From Klebsiella michiganensis (lineage in GTDB: Bacteria; Pseudomonadota; Gammaproteobacteria; Enterobacterales; Enterobacteriaceae): a stretch of DNA of 64,000 nucleotides. Below are positions 8,508 to 17,712 of this stretch, in pieces; position 1 is the stretch's first letter; each line of letters starts with the position of its first letter. The DNA is taken from positions 3,596,001 to 3,660,000 of the forward strand of contig CP011077.1 in NCBI GenBank assembly GCA_000963575.1, given 5' to 3'. The position numbers were made by a program, and so were the translations under genes. The notes under the pieces are model-generated. The model made no database searches. It was not told the DNA's origin and worked only from the letters and a program-made list of their open reading frames with translations.

Positions 8508-9657
8508 ATCGGTAAACGCGGATCCCGCCGTCCACGCCGTTCGGGCTCAGCAGCACCTGCCAAAGCTGAATATTCCGCGCGCGAAATGCGCCGGCACAGG
8601 CGTTCAGATAATAGGTAAACATCCGTTTGAAACGCTCGTCATAATTACGCGAGATATTAGGCCAGCAGCGGAGAAAATTATCGTACCAGGCCATCAGCGT
8701 TCTGTCGTAATCCGCCCCGATATTGTGCCAGTCTTCCATAATAAAATGTTTTTCACTGGCGCTGGCGATATGGCGCACCGAGGGTAAACAGCCGTTAGGG
8801 AATATGTACTTATTGATCCACGGGTCGACGTTTAAATCCGTTTCATTTGAACCAATGGTATGCAGCAGGAAAAGGCCATCAGGTTTTAAATTACGCGCAG
8901 CGACTGCAAAATAGGTGTTGTAGTTTTTCGGTCCGACGTGCTCGAACATGCCGACGGAAACAATGCGATCAAATTTGCTGTTGAGGTCGCGATAGTCCTG
9001 CAGCAGGATCTCCACGTCCAGACCCCGGCAGCGATCCTGCGCCATTTTTTGCTGTTCCGCCGAAATGGTCACGCCGACGACGGAGACGCCATATTCCTGC
9101 GCCGCATATTGCGCCAGGCCGCCCCAGCCGCAGCCGATATCCAGCAGCTTCATGCCCGCTTTTAGCTGCAGTTTTTCGCAGATCATATGCAGCTTGTTAC
9201 GCTGGGCCTCTGCCAGATTGCCCGCCTCTTTCCAGTAACCGCAGGAATATTGCATATAGGGATCGAGCATCGCGGCAAACAGATCGTTACCAATATCGTA
9301 ATGCTCTTTGCCGACTATCCAGGCCCGCTTACGGGACTGCAAATTAAACACTCTGGCCCCGGCGATACGCAGCAGGTCGGAGACATGCTTCGGCATTTTG
9401 CTGTCCAGACCGTGGCGCAAAATATGGGTAAATAAAATATCCAGCCGGTCGCAGTCCCACCAGCCGTCCATATAGCTTTCCCCCAGGCCGAGAGAACCTT
9501 CCTGTAATATTCGCTTGAAGAAGTCTGGATTGTTCACCCGAATATCTGCCGGGCCGTTGCCGTCAATATCAATCGCCATGGGTGAAATTAATTCTTCCAC
9601 GATTTTCTGCCAGTGGCTGTTATTCGCCTGATGCTGCTCAGCTATTATTGTCCCCAT
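8506..9657 (-). CDS. cyclopropane-fatty-acyl-phospholipid synthase paralogue
   Basis: A 383-residue SAM-dependent enzyme that adds a methylene group across double bonds of membrane lipid acyl chains. It follows E. coli Cfa nearly end to end: PADIRVNNPDFFKRILQEG, the pocket QYSCGYW, the SAM-binding LLDIGCGWGG, GMFEHVGPKNY, LLHTIGSNETD and the C-terminal YYLNACAGAFRARNIQLWQV. The ATG at 9657 has a clear GAGGA element; the frame extends 31 codons upstream without family similarity. E. coli cfa is in a different chromosomal neighbourhood, and here the gene lies where E. coli has fetAB, so it is probably a second copy (inference). The N-terminal 30 residues differ from E. coli Cfa. Confidence 0.9.
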   Translation of the reverse strand: MGTIIAEQHQANNSHWQKIVEELISPMAIDIDGNGPADIRVNNPDFFKRILQEGSLGLGESYMDGWWDCDRLDILFTHILRHGLDSKMPKHVSDLLRIAGARVFNLQSRKRAWIVGKEHYDIGNDLFAAMLDPYMQYSCGYWKEAGNLAEAQRNKLHMICEKLQLKAGMKLLDIGCGWGGLAQYAAQEYGVSVVGVTISAEQQKMAQDRCRGLDVEILLQDYRDLNSKFDRIVSVGMFEHVGPKNYNTYFAVAARNLKPDGLFLLHTIGSNETDLNVDPWINKYIFPNGCLPSVRHIASASEKHFIMEDWHNIGADYDRTLMAWYDNFLRCWPNISRNYDERFKRMFTYYLNACAGAFRARNIQLWQVLLSPNGVDGGIRVYR

Positions 9658-9900
9658 TGCTTCCTCACCGGGATAAGTGTTCTTGCCAAATACCGCCCGC
9701 CTGATAACGCGGGCTGCCGAAGCATTCGATACTACGCCTGCGAACACCATGCGTGAAATGAACTTACTCCATGAAAATCATTCCATTAAGGAATGATAAA
9801 AAGGAAAGCAGCAATTAATTCTCATCGGGCACAGGTATGTTGCTGAATGTTTCAGGTTAAGCAGTTAGACTGAGTACAAAACAAACAGGAGGTGTTTTTG

Positions 9901-10815
9901 ATGCTTATCGTGATCCCCGTATTAATTCTCGTGGCGCTGGTGATTGTGGCGGCCGGGGTAAAAATCGTGCCCCAGGGCTTTCAATGGACCGTCGAACGCT
10001 TTGGCCGCTATACCAAAACCCTGATGCCAGGCCTGAATCTTGTGGTGCCGTTTATGGATCGCGTGGGCCGCAAGATCAACATGATGGAACAGGTGCTCGA
10101 CATCCCTTCCCAGGAAGTCATTTCTAAAGATAACGCCAACGTCGCCATTGACGCCGTGTGCTTTATTCAGGTGGTTGACGCCCCGCGCGCCGCCTATGAA
10201 GTCAGCAACCTTGAGCTGGCGATAATCAACCTGACGATGACCAACATCCGTACCGTGCTCGGCTCGATGGAGCTGGATGAGATGTTGTCCCAGCGCGACA
10301 ACATCAACACCCGCCTGCTGCACATTGTGGATGAAGCCACCAACCCGTGGGGCATTAAAATCACCCGTATCGAAATCCGCGACGTGCGGCCACCGGCCGA
10401 GCTGATTGATGCCATGAACGCCCAGATGAAAGCCGAACGAACCAAGCGCGCCTACATTCTTGAAGCCGAAGGGATCCGTCAGGCGGAGATCGTCAAAGCT
10501 GAAGGTGAGAAGCAGTCGAAGATCCTGAAAGCCGAAGGTGAGCGTCAGTCTGCCTTCCTCGAGGCGGAAGCCCGCGAGCGTAGCGCTGAGGCAGAAGCCC
10601 GCGCCACGCAGATGGTGTCCGAAGCTATCGCGAAAGGGGATATTCAGGCGGTGAACTACTTCGTCGCCCAGAAATACACCGACGCGCTGCAGCAAATCGG
10701 GTCGGCCAATAACAGCAAAGTGGTACTGATGCCGCTGGATGCCTCCAGCCTGATGGGCTCCATCGCCGGGATCAGCGAACTTATCGCCCAGAGCGGTACC
10801 GAGCGTAAAAAATGA
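9901..10815 (+). CDS. qmcA: SPFH/stomatin-family membrane protein QmcA
   Basis: A 304-residue protein with one N-terminal membrane helix ([18 protein letters not shown]), an SPFH/band-7 domain (about 20-190: [46 protein letters not shown]) and a charged coiled coil rich in Glu, Ala, Arg and Lys (about 180-255). It forms large membrane assemblies thought to organise membrane protein quality control. AGGAGG sits seven bases before the ATG at 9901, which rules out the upstream GTG at 9892. It overlaps ybbJ by ATGA. Confidence 0.95.
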   Translation: MLIVIPVLILVALVIVAAGVKIVPQGFQWTVERFGRYTKTLMPGLNLVVPFMDRVGRKINMMEQVLDIPSQEVISKDNANVAIDAVCFIQVVDAPRAAYEVSNLELAIINLTMTNIRTVLGSMELDEMLSQRDNINTRLLHIVDEATNPWGIKITRIEIRDVRPPAELIDAMNAQMKAERTKRAYILEAEGIRQAEIVKAEGEKQSKILKAEGERQSAFLEAEARERSAEAEARATQMVSEAIAKGDIQAVNYFVAQKYTDALQQIGSANNSKVVLMPLDASSLMGSIAGISELIAQSGTERKK

Positions 10816-11258
10816 TCGACAGCATTCTCGCGCACCCACACGTCTTCTGGCTTGCGCTTGGCGGACTGCTGCTGGCGGCGGAGATGCTCGGCGCCAGCGG
10901 CTATTTGCTGTGGAGCGGCGTGGCGGCGGTCATCACCGGCCTGCTGGTCTGGCTGCTGCCCCTCGGCTGGGAAACGCAGGGCGTCTGTTTTGCCCTGCTG
11001 ACGCTGGTCGCCGCCTTTCTCTGGTGGCGCTGGCTGTCCAGCCGCAAGCAGCAAATTCCGGGTGAAGTGCTCAACCAACGTGGTCAGCAGCTGGTTGGCC
11101 GCCGTTTCCGCCTGGAAGCGGCGCTGGTCAACGGCCGGGGACATGTGCGCGTGGCCGACAGCAGCTGGCCAGTGACCGCCGATGAAGATTTACCGGCGGG
11201 CTGTGAGGTTGTGGTGCTGGCCGTGGAAGGCATTACGCTAAAAATTAAAGCGGTTTAG
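10812..11258 (+). CDS. ybbJ: NfeD-family membrane protein YbbJ (QmcA partner)
   Basis: A 148-residue protein with two to three hydrophobic helices in the first 75 residues (including [10 protein letters not shown] and [15 protein letters not shown]) and a C-terminal OB-fold domain (about 90-148), the usual layout of short NfeD proteins. NfeD and SPFH genes are commonly paired, and here the start overlaps the qmcA stop by four bases, so the two are co-translated. Its stop codon overlaps the 3' end of the convergent cueR by four bases. Confidence 0.92.
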   Translation: MIDSILAHPHVFWLALGGLLLAAEMLGASGYLLWSGVAAVITGLLVWLLPLGWETQGVCFALLTLVAAFLWWRWLSSRKQQIPGEVLNQRGQQLVGRRFRLEAALVNGRGHVRVADSSWPVTADEDLPAGCEVVVLAVEGITLKIKAV

Positions 11259-11665
11259 TTTATCTCGTGGCGATGGCAGCAGCCGGCAAGATTGTCGATG
11301 ATCGGGCAATCGGCGCTGTCATCGCCCGGGCAGGCATCTGCCAGGGTGAGCAAATGCTGGCGCATATTCTGCAGCTCAATAATGTGCCGCTCGATATCCG
11401 CGACTTTCTGCAAGGTACGCGCTTTCACGTCCGCGCTGTGCCTGGCCGGATCGTTAAACAGGCTCACCAGTTCTTTGCACTCTTCCAGATTAAACCCGAC
11501 CTGACGGGCCTGGCGCAGCAGCGTCAGCTCATCGAGATGCTTTTGCGTATAGCTGCGGTAGCCGTTGTCGGCGCGAAACGGCGGCGTGACCAGCCCTTTC
11601 TCTTCGTAAAAACGAATCGCCTTGCTGGTTAGCCCGGTTTTTTTCGCCACATCGCTAATATTCAT
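11255..11665 (-). CDS. cueR: Cu(I)-responsive MerR-family regulator CueR
   Basis: A 136-residue MerR-type activator. The winged helix-turn-helix is [20 protein letters not shown], followed by a dimerisation coiled coil (about 75-110) and the metal loop [11 protein letters not shown] with the two Cys that bind a single Cu(I) or Ag(I). A CCHRH tail follows, as in E. coli. It activates copA (and cueO elsewhere) by twisting a 19-base promoter spacer. It faces copA directly, with its operator in between; E. coli has ybaS and ybaT inserted in this interval. Confidence 0.96.
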   Translation of the reverse strand: MNISDVAKKTGLTSKAIRFYEEKGLVTPPFRADNGYRSYTQKHLDELTLLRQARQVGFNLEECKELVSLFNDPARHSADVKARTLQKVADIERHIIELQNMRQHLLTLADACPGDDSADCPIIDNLAGCCHRHEIN

Positions 11666-11674
11666 TTTTGCTCC

Positions 11675-11705
11675 TTGACCTTCCCCTTGATGGAAGGTTT
11701 AACCT
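11675..11705 (+). promoter_or_regulatory. copA promoter with CueR operator
   Basis: The -35 box TTGACC (11675-11680) and -10 box TAACCT (11700-11705) are 19 bases apart, the long spacer typical of MerR-controlled promoters. Inside is a perfect dyad ACCTTCC (11678-11684) / GGAAGGT (11692-11698) with a 7-base centre. It is almost identical to the E. coli copA operator as I recall it. Confidence 0.93.
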
Positions 11706-11772
11706 CTCTCATAGTTAACCGAATCATCCTTTCGGTCAATATTTCACCTCACCATCATACAGGAGTCTCGCG

Positions 11773-14277
11773 ATGTCACACATTGTGGATCTGAATCTGG
11801 ATGGCCTGACCTGCGGCCACTGTGTTAAACGCGTCAAAGAGAGCCTCGAACAGCGTGCAGACGTTGAACAGGCTGAAGTCACCCAAACCCACGCCCGCGT
11901 CACCGGCAGCGCTACGCCGGAAGCGTTAGTGGAAACCGTCCAACAAGCGGGATACGGCGCAGAAGTCGCCAGCCACCCAAAGGCTGAACCGCTGGCAGAG
12001 TCATCAACTCCGTCGGAAGCACTGACAGCGGTCGCCCCTTCGCTTCCGGCAGCGTCTACCGACGATGACAGCCAGCAGTTGCTGATCGGCGGTATGAGCT
12101 GCGCCAGCTGCGTCTCCCGGGTGCAAAATGCCTTACAAAATGTACCGGGCGTCAGCCAGGCACGGGTTAACCTTGCGGAGCGCAGTGCGCTGGTGATGGG
12201 CACCGCCTCCGCTGAATCGCTGGTCAAAGCCGTGGAAAATGCCGGCTACGGTGCCGAAGCGATTGAAGACGACAGGAAACGCCGCGAGCGCCAGCAAGAA
12301 ACGGCGAACGCCGCCATGAAACGCTTCCGCTGGCAGGCGATTGTCGCCCTCGCCGTCGGGATCCCGGTGATGGTCTGGGGCATGCTCGGCGACAACATGA
12401 TGGTCACCGAGAGCAACCGCTCCCTGTGGCTGACCATCGGCATCATTACCCTTGCGGTGATGGTTTTTGCCGGCGGCCATTTTTACCGTAGCGCCTGGCG
12501 CAGCCTGATGAACCGTGCTGCCACCATGGATACCCTCGTCGCCCTCGGCACCGGCGCGGCCTGGCTCTACTCGATTACCGTGAATATCTGGCCGCAGCAC
12601 TTCCCGATGGAAGCCCGCCACCTCTACTACGAGGCCAGCGCGATGATCATCGGCCTGATAAACCTCGGCCATATGCTGGAGCAGCGCGCACGTCAGCGCT
12701 CTTCTAAAGCCCTTGAACGCCTGCTGGACCTGACGCCGCCGACCGCGCGAGTGGTGACGGAAGAAGGCGAGAAAACTTTACCGCTGGCGGAAGTCACCGC
12801 CGGAATGACGCTGCGCCTGACCACCGGCGACCGCGTGCCGGTTGACGGGGAAATCACCCAGGGTGAGGCCTGGTTCGATGAAGCCATGCTCACCGGCGAA
12901 CCGGTCCCGATGCAAAAATCGAACGGCGACGGTGTTCATGCCGGTACCGTGGTGCAGGACGGCAGCGTGCTGTTCACCGCCACCGCAACCGGGAGCCATA
13001 CCACGCTGTCGCGCATTATCCGCATGGTTCGACAGGCGCAGAGCAGCAAGCCGGAGATTGGCCAGCTTGCGGATAAAATTTCTGCCGTGTTTGTGCCGGT
13101 CGTCGTCGCTATCGCGCTGATCAGCGCCGCCATTTGGTACTTCGTCGGCCCTGCCCCGCAAATTGTTTACACCCTGGTCATTGCCACCACGGTGCTGATT
13201 ATCGCCTGCCCTTGCGCCCTGGGCCTTGCCACGCCGATGTCGATTATTTCAGGCGTGGGCCGTGCCGCCGAGTTTGGCGTTTTGGTTCGTGATGCCGATG
13301 CCCTGCAGCGCGCCAGCACGCTGGATACCGTGGTCTTTGACAAAACCGGCACGCTGACCGAAGGCAAACCGCAGGTGGTTGCCGTGGAAACCCGCGCCGG
13401 GGTGGATGAAGCGCAGGCTATACGTCTGGCAGCCGCGCTTGAGCAGGGTTCAAGCCACCCGCTGGCTCGCGCCATTATTGAAAAAGCAGGCAGTTCAACG
13501 CTGCCGGAAGTGACGTCGTTCCGTACTTTGCGTGGGCTTGGCGTCAGCGGTGACGTGGACGGGCACAAACTGCTGCTGGGCAACAAAGCGTTGCTCGACG
13601 AGCAGGGGGTGGACACCCGGTCGCTTGCCGACAGCATTGATGCTCAGGCTCGCCTGGGCGCAACCCCGGTCCTGCTGGCGGTAGACGGCCAGCTCATGGC
13701 GCTGTTGGCCATACGCGACCCGCTTCGCAGCGACAGCGTCAGGGCGCTCCAGCGCCTGCACCGCAACGGCTATCGCCTGGTCATGCTCACCGGCGATAAC
13801 CCGGTGACCGCCAACGCTATCGCCAAAGAGGTTGGCATTGATGAGGTGATTGCGGGCGTGCTGCCGGACGGCAAAGCTGACGCCATCAAACAGCTACAGC
13901 TGCAGGGCCGCCAGGTGGCGATGGTCGGCGACGGCATTAACGATGCCCCGGCGCTGGCTCAGGCCGAGGTGGGGATTGCCATGGGCGGCGGCAGTGACGT
14001 CGCCATTGAAACTGCCGCCATTACCCTGATGCGCCATAGCCTGATGGGCGTTGCCGACGCGCTGGCCATTTCCAAAGCCACGCTGCGGAACATGAAGCAA
14101 AACCTGATGGGGGCGTTCGTGTACAACTCGCTTGGCATTCCAATTGCCGCCGGCGTGCTCTACCCGCTGACCGGCACGCTGCTCAACCCGGTGGTGGCCG
14201 GCGCTGCGATGGCGCTGTCTTCCATCACCGTGGTCAGTAACGCCAACCGCCTGCTGCGCTTTAAACCGAAAGACTAA
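11773..14277 (+). CDS. copA: Cu(I)-exporting P1B-type ATPase CopA
   Basis: An 834-residue pump that moves Cu(I)/Ag(I) from cytoplasm to periplasm. It has two N-terminal heavy-metal domains (GLTCGHC at about 11-17, GMSCASC near 110), eight membrane helices, the TGEP actuator motif, the transport motif CPC at residues 479-481, the phosphorylation site DKTGT at Asp523, the nucleotide-domain His-Pro (SSHPLARA) and the hinge GDGINDAP. Length and residue numbering match E. coli CopA. It is activated by CueR through the operator at 11675. A -1 frameshift site after the first metal domain lets the same message give a short copper chaperone. Confidence 0.97.
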   Translation: MSHIVDLNLDGLTCGHCVKRVKESLEQRADVEQAEVTQTHARVTGSATPEALVETVQQAGYGAEVASHPKAEPLAESSTPSEALTAVAPSLPAASTDDDSQQLLIGGMSCASCVSRVQNALQNVPGVSQARVNLAERSALVMGTASAESLVKAVENAGYGAEAIEDDRKRRERQQETANAAMKRFRWQAIVALAVGIPVMVWGMLGDNMMVTESNRSLWLTIGIITLAVMVFAGGHFYRSAWRSLMNRAATMDTLVALGTGAAWLYSITVNIWPQHFPMEARHLYYEASAMIIGLINLGHMLEQRARQRSSKALERLLDLTPPTARVVTEEGEKTLPLAEVTAGMTLRLTTGDRVPVDGEITQGEAWFDEAMLTGEPVPMQKSNGDGVHAGTVVQDGSVLFTATATGSHTTLSRIIRMVRQAQSSKPEIGQLADKISAVFVPVVVAIALISAAIWYFVGPAPQIVYTLVIATTVLIIACPCALGLATPMSIISGVGRAAEFGVLVRDADALQRASTLDTVVFDKTGTLTEGKPQVVAVETRAGVDEAQAIRLAAALEQGSSHPLARAIIEKAGSSTLPEVTSFRTLRGLGVSGDVDGHKLLLGNKALLDEQGVDTRSLADSIDAQARLGATPVLLAVDGQLMALLAIRDPLRSDSVRALQRLHRNGYRLVMLTGDNPVTANAIAKEVGIDEVIAGVLPDGKADAIKQLQLQGRQVAMVGDGINDAPALAQAEVGIAMGGGSDVAIETAAITLMRHSLMGVADALAISKATLRNMKQNLMGAFVYNSLGIPIAAGVLYPLTGTLLNPVVAGAAMALSSITVVSNANRLLRFKPKD
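11976..11987 (+). other. copA: programmed -1 ribosomal frameshift site in copA (CopA(Z) chaperone)
   Basis: The heptamer C-CCA-AAG lies in the copA frame at codons 69-70 (11976-11982). After a -1 slip the next codon is GGC and then TGA (11985-11987), so the product is the first metal-binding domain of 71 residues. E. coli copA uses the same heptamer and the same Gly-stop ending to make the 70-residue CopA(Z) chaperone. The conservation of heptamer, frame and immediate stop is seen directly; use in this organism is inferred. Confidence 0.85.
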
Positions 14278-14285
14278 CCTTTCTG

Positions 14286-14324
14286 CGGCCTTCTTCTCCT
14301 TTTGAGCGGAAGGCCGACTTTTTA
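14286..14324 (+). terminator. intrinsic terminator of copA
   Basis: CGGCCTTC (14286-14293) pairs with GAAGGCCG (14309-14316) over a 15-base loop and is followed by ACTTTTTA. It starts nine bases after the copA stop. Confidence 0.75.
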
Positions 14325-14379
14325 CTTTCCCCTTCCAGCCCAGGGCGTTAGCATGGCTTTTTAGCCAGGGAATCGCGAT

Positions 14380-15180
14380 ATGGGTTTGTTCCAACGTCTT
14401 AGCGCACTGCTTTCCAGCCTGACCGCCTCCACTTATCCCTGGCCTGCCCTTGATATCACGCTCCCCGGCAAGCGCCATTTGCACCTCGTGGGCAGCATTC
14501 ATATGGGCACCCGGGACATGGCTCCGCTTTCCGCCCGCCTGGTGGACAAACTTCGCGCGGCAGATGCGCTGATCGTCGAGGCGGACATCCGCTCAGGCGA
14601 TTCGCCGTTCAGTGAAATTGCTGAAGACATTGCCCTGGAATCACGTATGGCGCCGGGTGATTACCAGCAGGTGCTGAGCCTGTGCGGCGAGTTAGGTATT
14701 TCGCCGGGCAGCATTGAACACCAGCCGGCATGGCAGGTGGCGTTGATTTTACAGGCCCACCAGGCGCAGCGCCTTGGCCTTCGCCCTGACTACGGCATCG
14801 ACTATCAGCTGCTGGAAGCCGCACAGCGCTATGGCGTGCCGGTCACCGAGCTGGAAGGCGCACAAAGTCAGATAGATCTGCTGAAGGGGTTGCCTGAGGG
14901 CGGGCTGCCGCTGCTGAATGACACGCTGGAGCACTGGCACACCAACGCCCGGCTGCTGCAGATAATGATTGGCTGGTGGCTGGAAACGCCGCCGCAGCAG
15001 GGCAACATTGCGTTACCCAACACCTTTGGCGACGAGCTATATGACGTGTTAATGCATCGGCGAAACCGCCAGTGGCAGGCGTTTCTCCAACAGCTGCCCG
15101 CCGGGCGCTACGTGGTTGCCGTCGGGGCATTGCACCTGTACGGCGAAGGTAACCTGCCGGAAATGCTAAAAAAAGGGTAA
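14380..15180 (+). CDS. ybaP: TraB/GumN-family protein YbaP
   Basis: A 266-residue protein of the TraB/GumN (TIKI-like) family, as long as E. coli YbaP. Two GX2H motifs typical of the family are seen: GSIHMG near residue 42 and GALHLYGEG near the C-terminus, with Glu in LIVEADI between them. In TIKI proteins these residues bind metal in a metalloprotease site, but no activity is established for YbaP. It stands alone between copA and the ChiX sRNA gene; its TAA stop lies inside the A-run that forms the T-tail of the ChiX terminator on the other strand. Confidence 0.9.
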   Translation: MGLFQRLSALLSSLTASTYPWPALDITLPGKRHLHLVGSIHMGTRDMAPLSARLVDKLRAADALIVEADIRSGDSPFSEIAEDIALESRMAPGDYQQVLSLCGELGISPGSIEHQPAWQVALILQAHQAQRLGLRPDYGIDYQLLEAAQRYGVPVTELEGAQSQIDLLKGLPEGGLPLLNDTLEHWHTNARLLQIMIGWWLETPPQQGNIALPNTFGDELYDVLMHRRNRQWQAFLQQLPAGRYVVAVGALHLYGEGNLPEMLKKG

Positions 15181-15264
15181 AAAAATGGCCAATATTTCTA
15201 TTGGCCCGTCAAAGAGGAATTTCATTTATTATTCTGTTTATCCCGGCTGCCGAAGCAACCGAAG
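15179..15264 (-). ncRNA. chiX: small regulatory RNA ChiX (SroB/MicM/RybC)
   Basis: Read on the minus strand, this ybaP-ybaK intergenic segment holds the conserved ChiX core: AATAATAAATGAAATTCC, then CTCTTTGACGGG, then a terminator GGCCAATA-GAAA-TATTGGCC and seven T residues. The same sRNA sits in the same intergenic region in E. coli. The CTCTTTGACGGG seed pairs with the chitoporin (chiP) leader and is neutralised by the chb mRNA there. The 5' stem differs in sequence (CGGTTGC-TTCG-GCAGCCG, with one G-U pair) but keeps the hairpin shape. The 5' end is placed by analogy and from a GACAAT-like -10 at 15274-15269; it could be off by several bases. Confidence 0.9.
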
Positions 15265-15281
15265 CTGAATTGTCGCTCAAT

Positions 15282-15301
15282 GTGATGGTTAACGCCATCA
15301 C
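15282..15301. repeat. 20-base palindrome upstream of chiX
   Basis: GTGATGG and CCATCAC are perfect inverted arms around a TTAACG centre. They lie about 18-37 bases upstream of the predicted ChiX start, overlapping where its -35 region would be. It could be a protein-binding site acting on chiX; no regulator is recognised. Confidence 0.5.
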
Positions 15302-15388
15302 TATTGTGTAGCGCTATATTACTCGTCAAGTATATCACTATGATTACTATTTTGTGCGTTTTCAAAACAACGAATAAAGAAGGAAACC

Positions 15389-15868
15389 ATGACTCCCGCG
15401 GTAAAACTCCTCGAAAAAAACAAAATCAGCTTTCAAATTCATGCCTATGAGCACGATCCGCTGGAAACCAACTTTGGGGACGAAGTGGTCCGTAAGCTGG
15501 GGCTGAATGCCGACCAGGTGTATAAAACGCTGCTGGTCGCGCTCAATGGCGACATGAAACACCTGGCCGTGGCGGTGACGCCGGTAGCCGGGCAACTCGA
15601 TCTGAAAAAGGTCGCGAAAGCGCTGGGCGTGAAGAAAGTTGAAATGGCGGACCCGATGGTGGCGCAGCGGATCACCGGTTATCTGGTGGGCGGCATCAGC
15701 CCGCTGGGGCAGAAAAAGCGCCTGCCAACGGTGATTGATGCGCCGGCCCAGGCGTTCGCCAGCATCTACATTTCCGGGGGCAAGCGCGGGCTGGATATTG
15801 AACTCGCGGCAAACGACCTGGCGAAGCTGCTGGATGCCAGCTTCGCCGATATCGCCCGCCGCGATTAA
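15389..15868 (+). CDS. ybaK: Cys-tRNA(Pro)/Cys-tRNA(Cys) deacylase YbaK
   Basis: A 159-residue single-domain editing protein that hydrolyses Cys wrongly attached to tRNA(Pro). It shows the YbaK/ProX-domain features: residues near the start ([15 protein letters not shown]), the conserved Lys in VYKTLLV, and the C-terminal [10 protein letters not shown] with the Gly-X-X-Pro loop and [12 protein letters not shown]. Length matches E. coli YbaK. A GAAGGAA element precedes the ATG. It is convergent with ushA; the stop codons are only four bases apart. Confidence 0.95.
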   Translation: MTPAVKLLEKNKISFQIHAYEHDPLETNFGDEVVRKLGLNADQVYKTLLVALNGDMKHLAVAVTPVAGQLDLKKVAKALGVKKVEMADPMVAQRITGYLVGGISPLGQKKRLPTVIDAPAQAFASIYISGGKRGLDIELAANDLAKLLDASFADIARRD

Positions 15869-15871
15869 CGC

Positions 15872-17524
15872 TTAGTTCCAGCTTACCTCGCCCTTAGGTT
15901 GGTAAGCATTTACGTCCAGCGGGGAGTTCTGTTCGATGTACTGTTTCAGGACTTCCGCATCCACAAAACCGGTGTTGACGTACCCCGGCTTTTTATCGAT
16001 TTCCGGGTAACCGTCGCCGCCGGTGCCGTTGAAGCTCAGCGTGGCCATGCGGTAGGTTTTGGCCGGATCAATCGGCTGGTCTTTGATTTTCAGGTTGCTC
16101 AGCTTGCCGCCGGTTGAGGTGAAGCTGACGTTAGAGAACTGCGGGTAAGCGCCAGAGTCCGGGGTTTTCTGCGCCACCGCCGTCAGGTATTCCTCAACGT
16201 CTTTGCCGTTCATGTCGATATAAACCACGGTATTACCGAACGGCTGCACCTTTAGCACATCTTTATAGGTAATATTCCCGGCTTCGATGGAATCACGCAC
16301 GCCGCCGCCGCTCATTACCGCAAAGTCCGCGTTGGTTCGCGCCATCTGTGCCGCCAGCAATACGCGCGCCAGGTTAGTCTGCACAAAGCGTACTTTGCTG
16401 CGGTCTCCTTCCAGATACCCGTTCACGCTGCCCACTTTCACCTTCAGCGCGGCCTGGCCTTTGTTCTGGAACGGCGTCAGCAGGGAGAGCATCTGCTGAT
16501 TTTCAGCGATTTCTGGCGTGTAAAGTACGCGCTCACTTTGCCCGTTGTCGTAGGTGATTTTCTTTTTCAGGTTAATCGGGATCAACTGATAGTGCACCAG
16601 TTTCATCTCGCCGTTGCGGAACTCAAAGTCCGCCCGTCCGACGTATTTCCCCCACTCATGCGCCTGCACAATCCAGGTGCCGTTTTGCCTGTCCGGCGCG
16701 CAAGGCGTGCCCGGCACATAATCTTTCTGCTTCTGATTTTCCTGCGCCATGCAGACCGGATCCTGTGAGTGACCACCCACAATCATCGTCAGCGCCCCGG
16801 CAGGCAGGCTTCTTGCCATTTCGACATCCCCCGGCGCATTTGAGCCGTGGTTGCCGTCGTCGTAGTGGCCCATATGGGTCGCGGCAATAATCACGTCAGG
16901 TTTTTCGGTGCCCTGCAGTTCCTGAATCACCAGTTTGGCTTCATCCGCAGGCTTACGGAATTCGATATCGGTGAAATATTCCGGGTTACCGATTTTGGCC
17001 GTGTCGTCAGTGGTCAGACCGATAACCGCCACTTTGATACCCTGAGGTTTAAAAATCGCGTAGGGCTTAAACAGGCGCTCGCCGGTGCTTTTTTGATAAA
17101 TGTTGGCGGACAGCAGCGGGAACTTCGCCCATTTTTCCTGCTGACGCAGCACGGATAGCGGGTTGTCGAACTCATGGTTACCGACGGCCATGGCGTCATA
17201 GCCAATCAGGCTCATGCCGCGAAAGTCCGGTTCTGCATCCTGCAGGTCGGATTCCGGCACGCCGGTGTTGATATCACCGCCTGACAGCAATAACACGCTG
17301 CCGCCCTCGGCTGCGACCTCTTTACGCACGCTGTCGACCAGCGTTTTTTGCGCCGCCAGGCCGTACTCCGAGTACTCGTTGCGCCAGAAGTGGCCGTGAT
17401 GATCGTTAGTGTGAAGAATGGTAATTTTATAGGTCTTGTCTTTTTCCCAGGCCAGCGCTGAAGCGCTGGTTAAACTCAATGCCACCAGCAGCGCCGTGGT
17501 TATTGTTTTAGCAGCAAACCGCAT
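15872..17524 (-). CDS. ushA: periplasmic UDP-sugar hydrolase / 5'-nucleotidase UshA
   Basis: A 550-residue precursor. The signal peptide starts at MRFAAKT (17524, with a GGAG element upstream; an ATG six codons earlier lacks family support) and ends ALA before WEKDKTYK. The N-terminal metallophosphatase domain has the metal-ligand motifs HTNDHHGHF, GGDINTG, GNHEFDNP, ATHMGHYDDG and GGHSQDP. The C-terminal substrate-binding domain (about 360-550) contains AVMSGGGVRDS and FNGTGGDGYPE. It degrades nucleotides and UDP-sugars in the periplasm so the nucleosides can be taken up. It is divergent from fsr. Confidence 0.96.
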   Translation of the reverse strand: MRFAAKTITTALLVALSLTSASALAWEKDKTYKITILHTNDHHGHFWRNEYSEYGLAAQKTLVDSVRKEVAAEGGSVLLLSGGDINTGVPESDLQDAEPDFRGMSLIGYDAMAVGNHEFDNPLSVLRQQEKWAKFPLLSANIYQKSTGERLFKPYAIFKPQGIKVAVIGLTTDDTAKIGNPEYFTDIEFRKPADEAKLVIQELQGTEKPDVIIAATHMGHYDDGNHGSNAPGDVEMARSLPAGALTMIVGGHSQDPVCMAQENQKQKDYVPGTPCAPDRQNGTWIVQAHEWGKYVGRADFEFRNGEMKLVHYQLIPINLKKKITYDNGQSERVLYTPEIAENQQMLSLLTPFQNKGQAALKVKVGSVNGYLEGDRSKVRFVQTNLARVLLAAQMARTNADFAVMSGGGVRDSIEAGNITYKDVLKVQPFGNTVVYIDMNGKDVEEYLTAVAQKTPDSGAYPQFSNVSFTSTGGKLSNLKIKDQPIDPAKTYRMATLSFNGTGGDGYPEIDKKPGYVNTGFVDAEVLKQYIEQNSPLDVNAYQPKGEVSWN

Positions 17525-17712
17525 TGCAAATCTCCATGTCAAAATGTAACTGCGCAGAAATAACAGATAGCCATCAGGATAGACAGCTATCTTTTCCGAA
17601 ATGCGACTTTCTTCAAATCCCCTGCGCGAGTATGTTAGCAGGGTAAGAATTTCTTCCGGACGATTTCCTGCGTCGCCCGCTCTAAAAACAATAACCGTTC
17701 GTACAGGTAATT

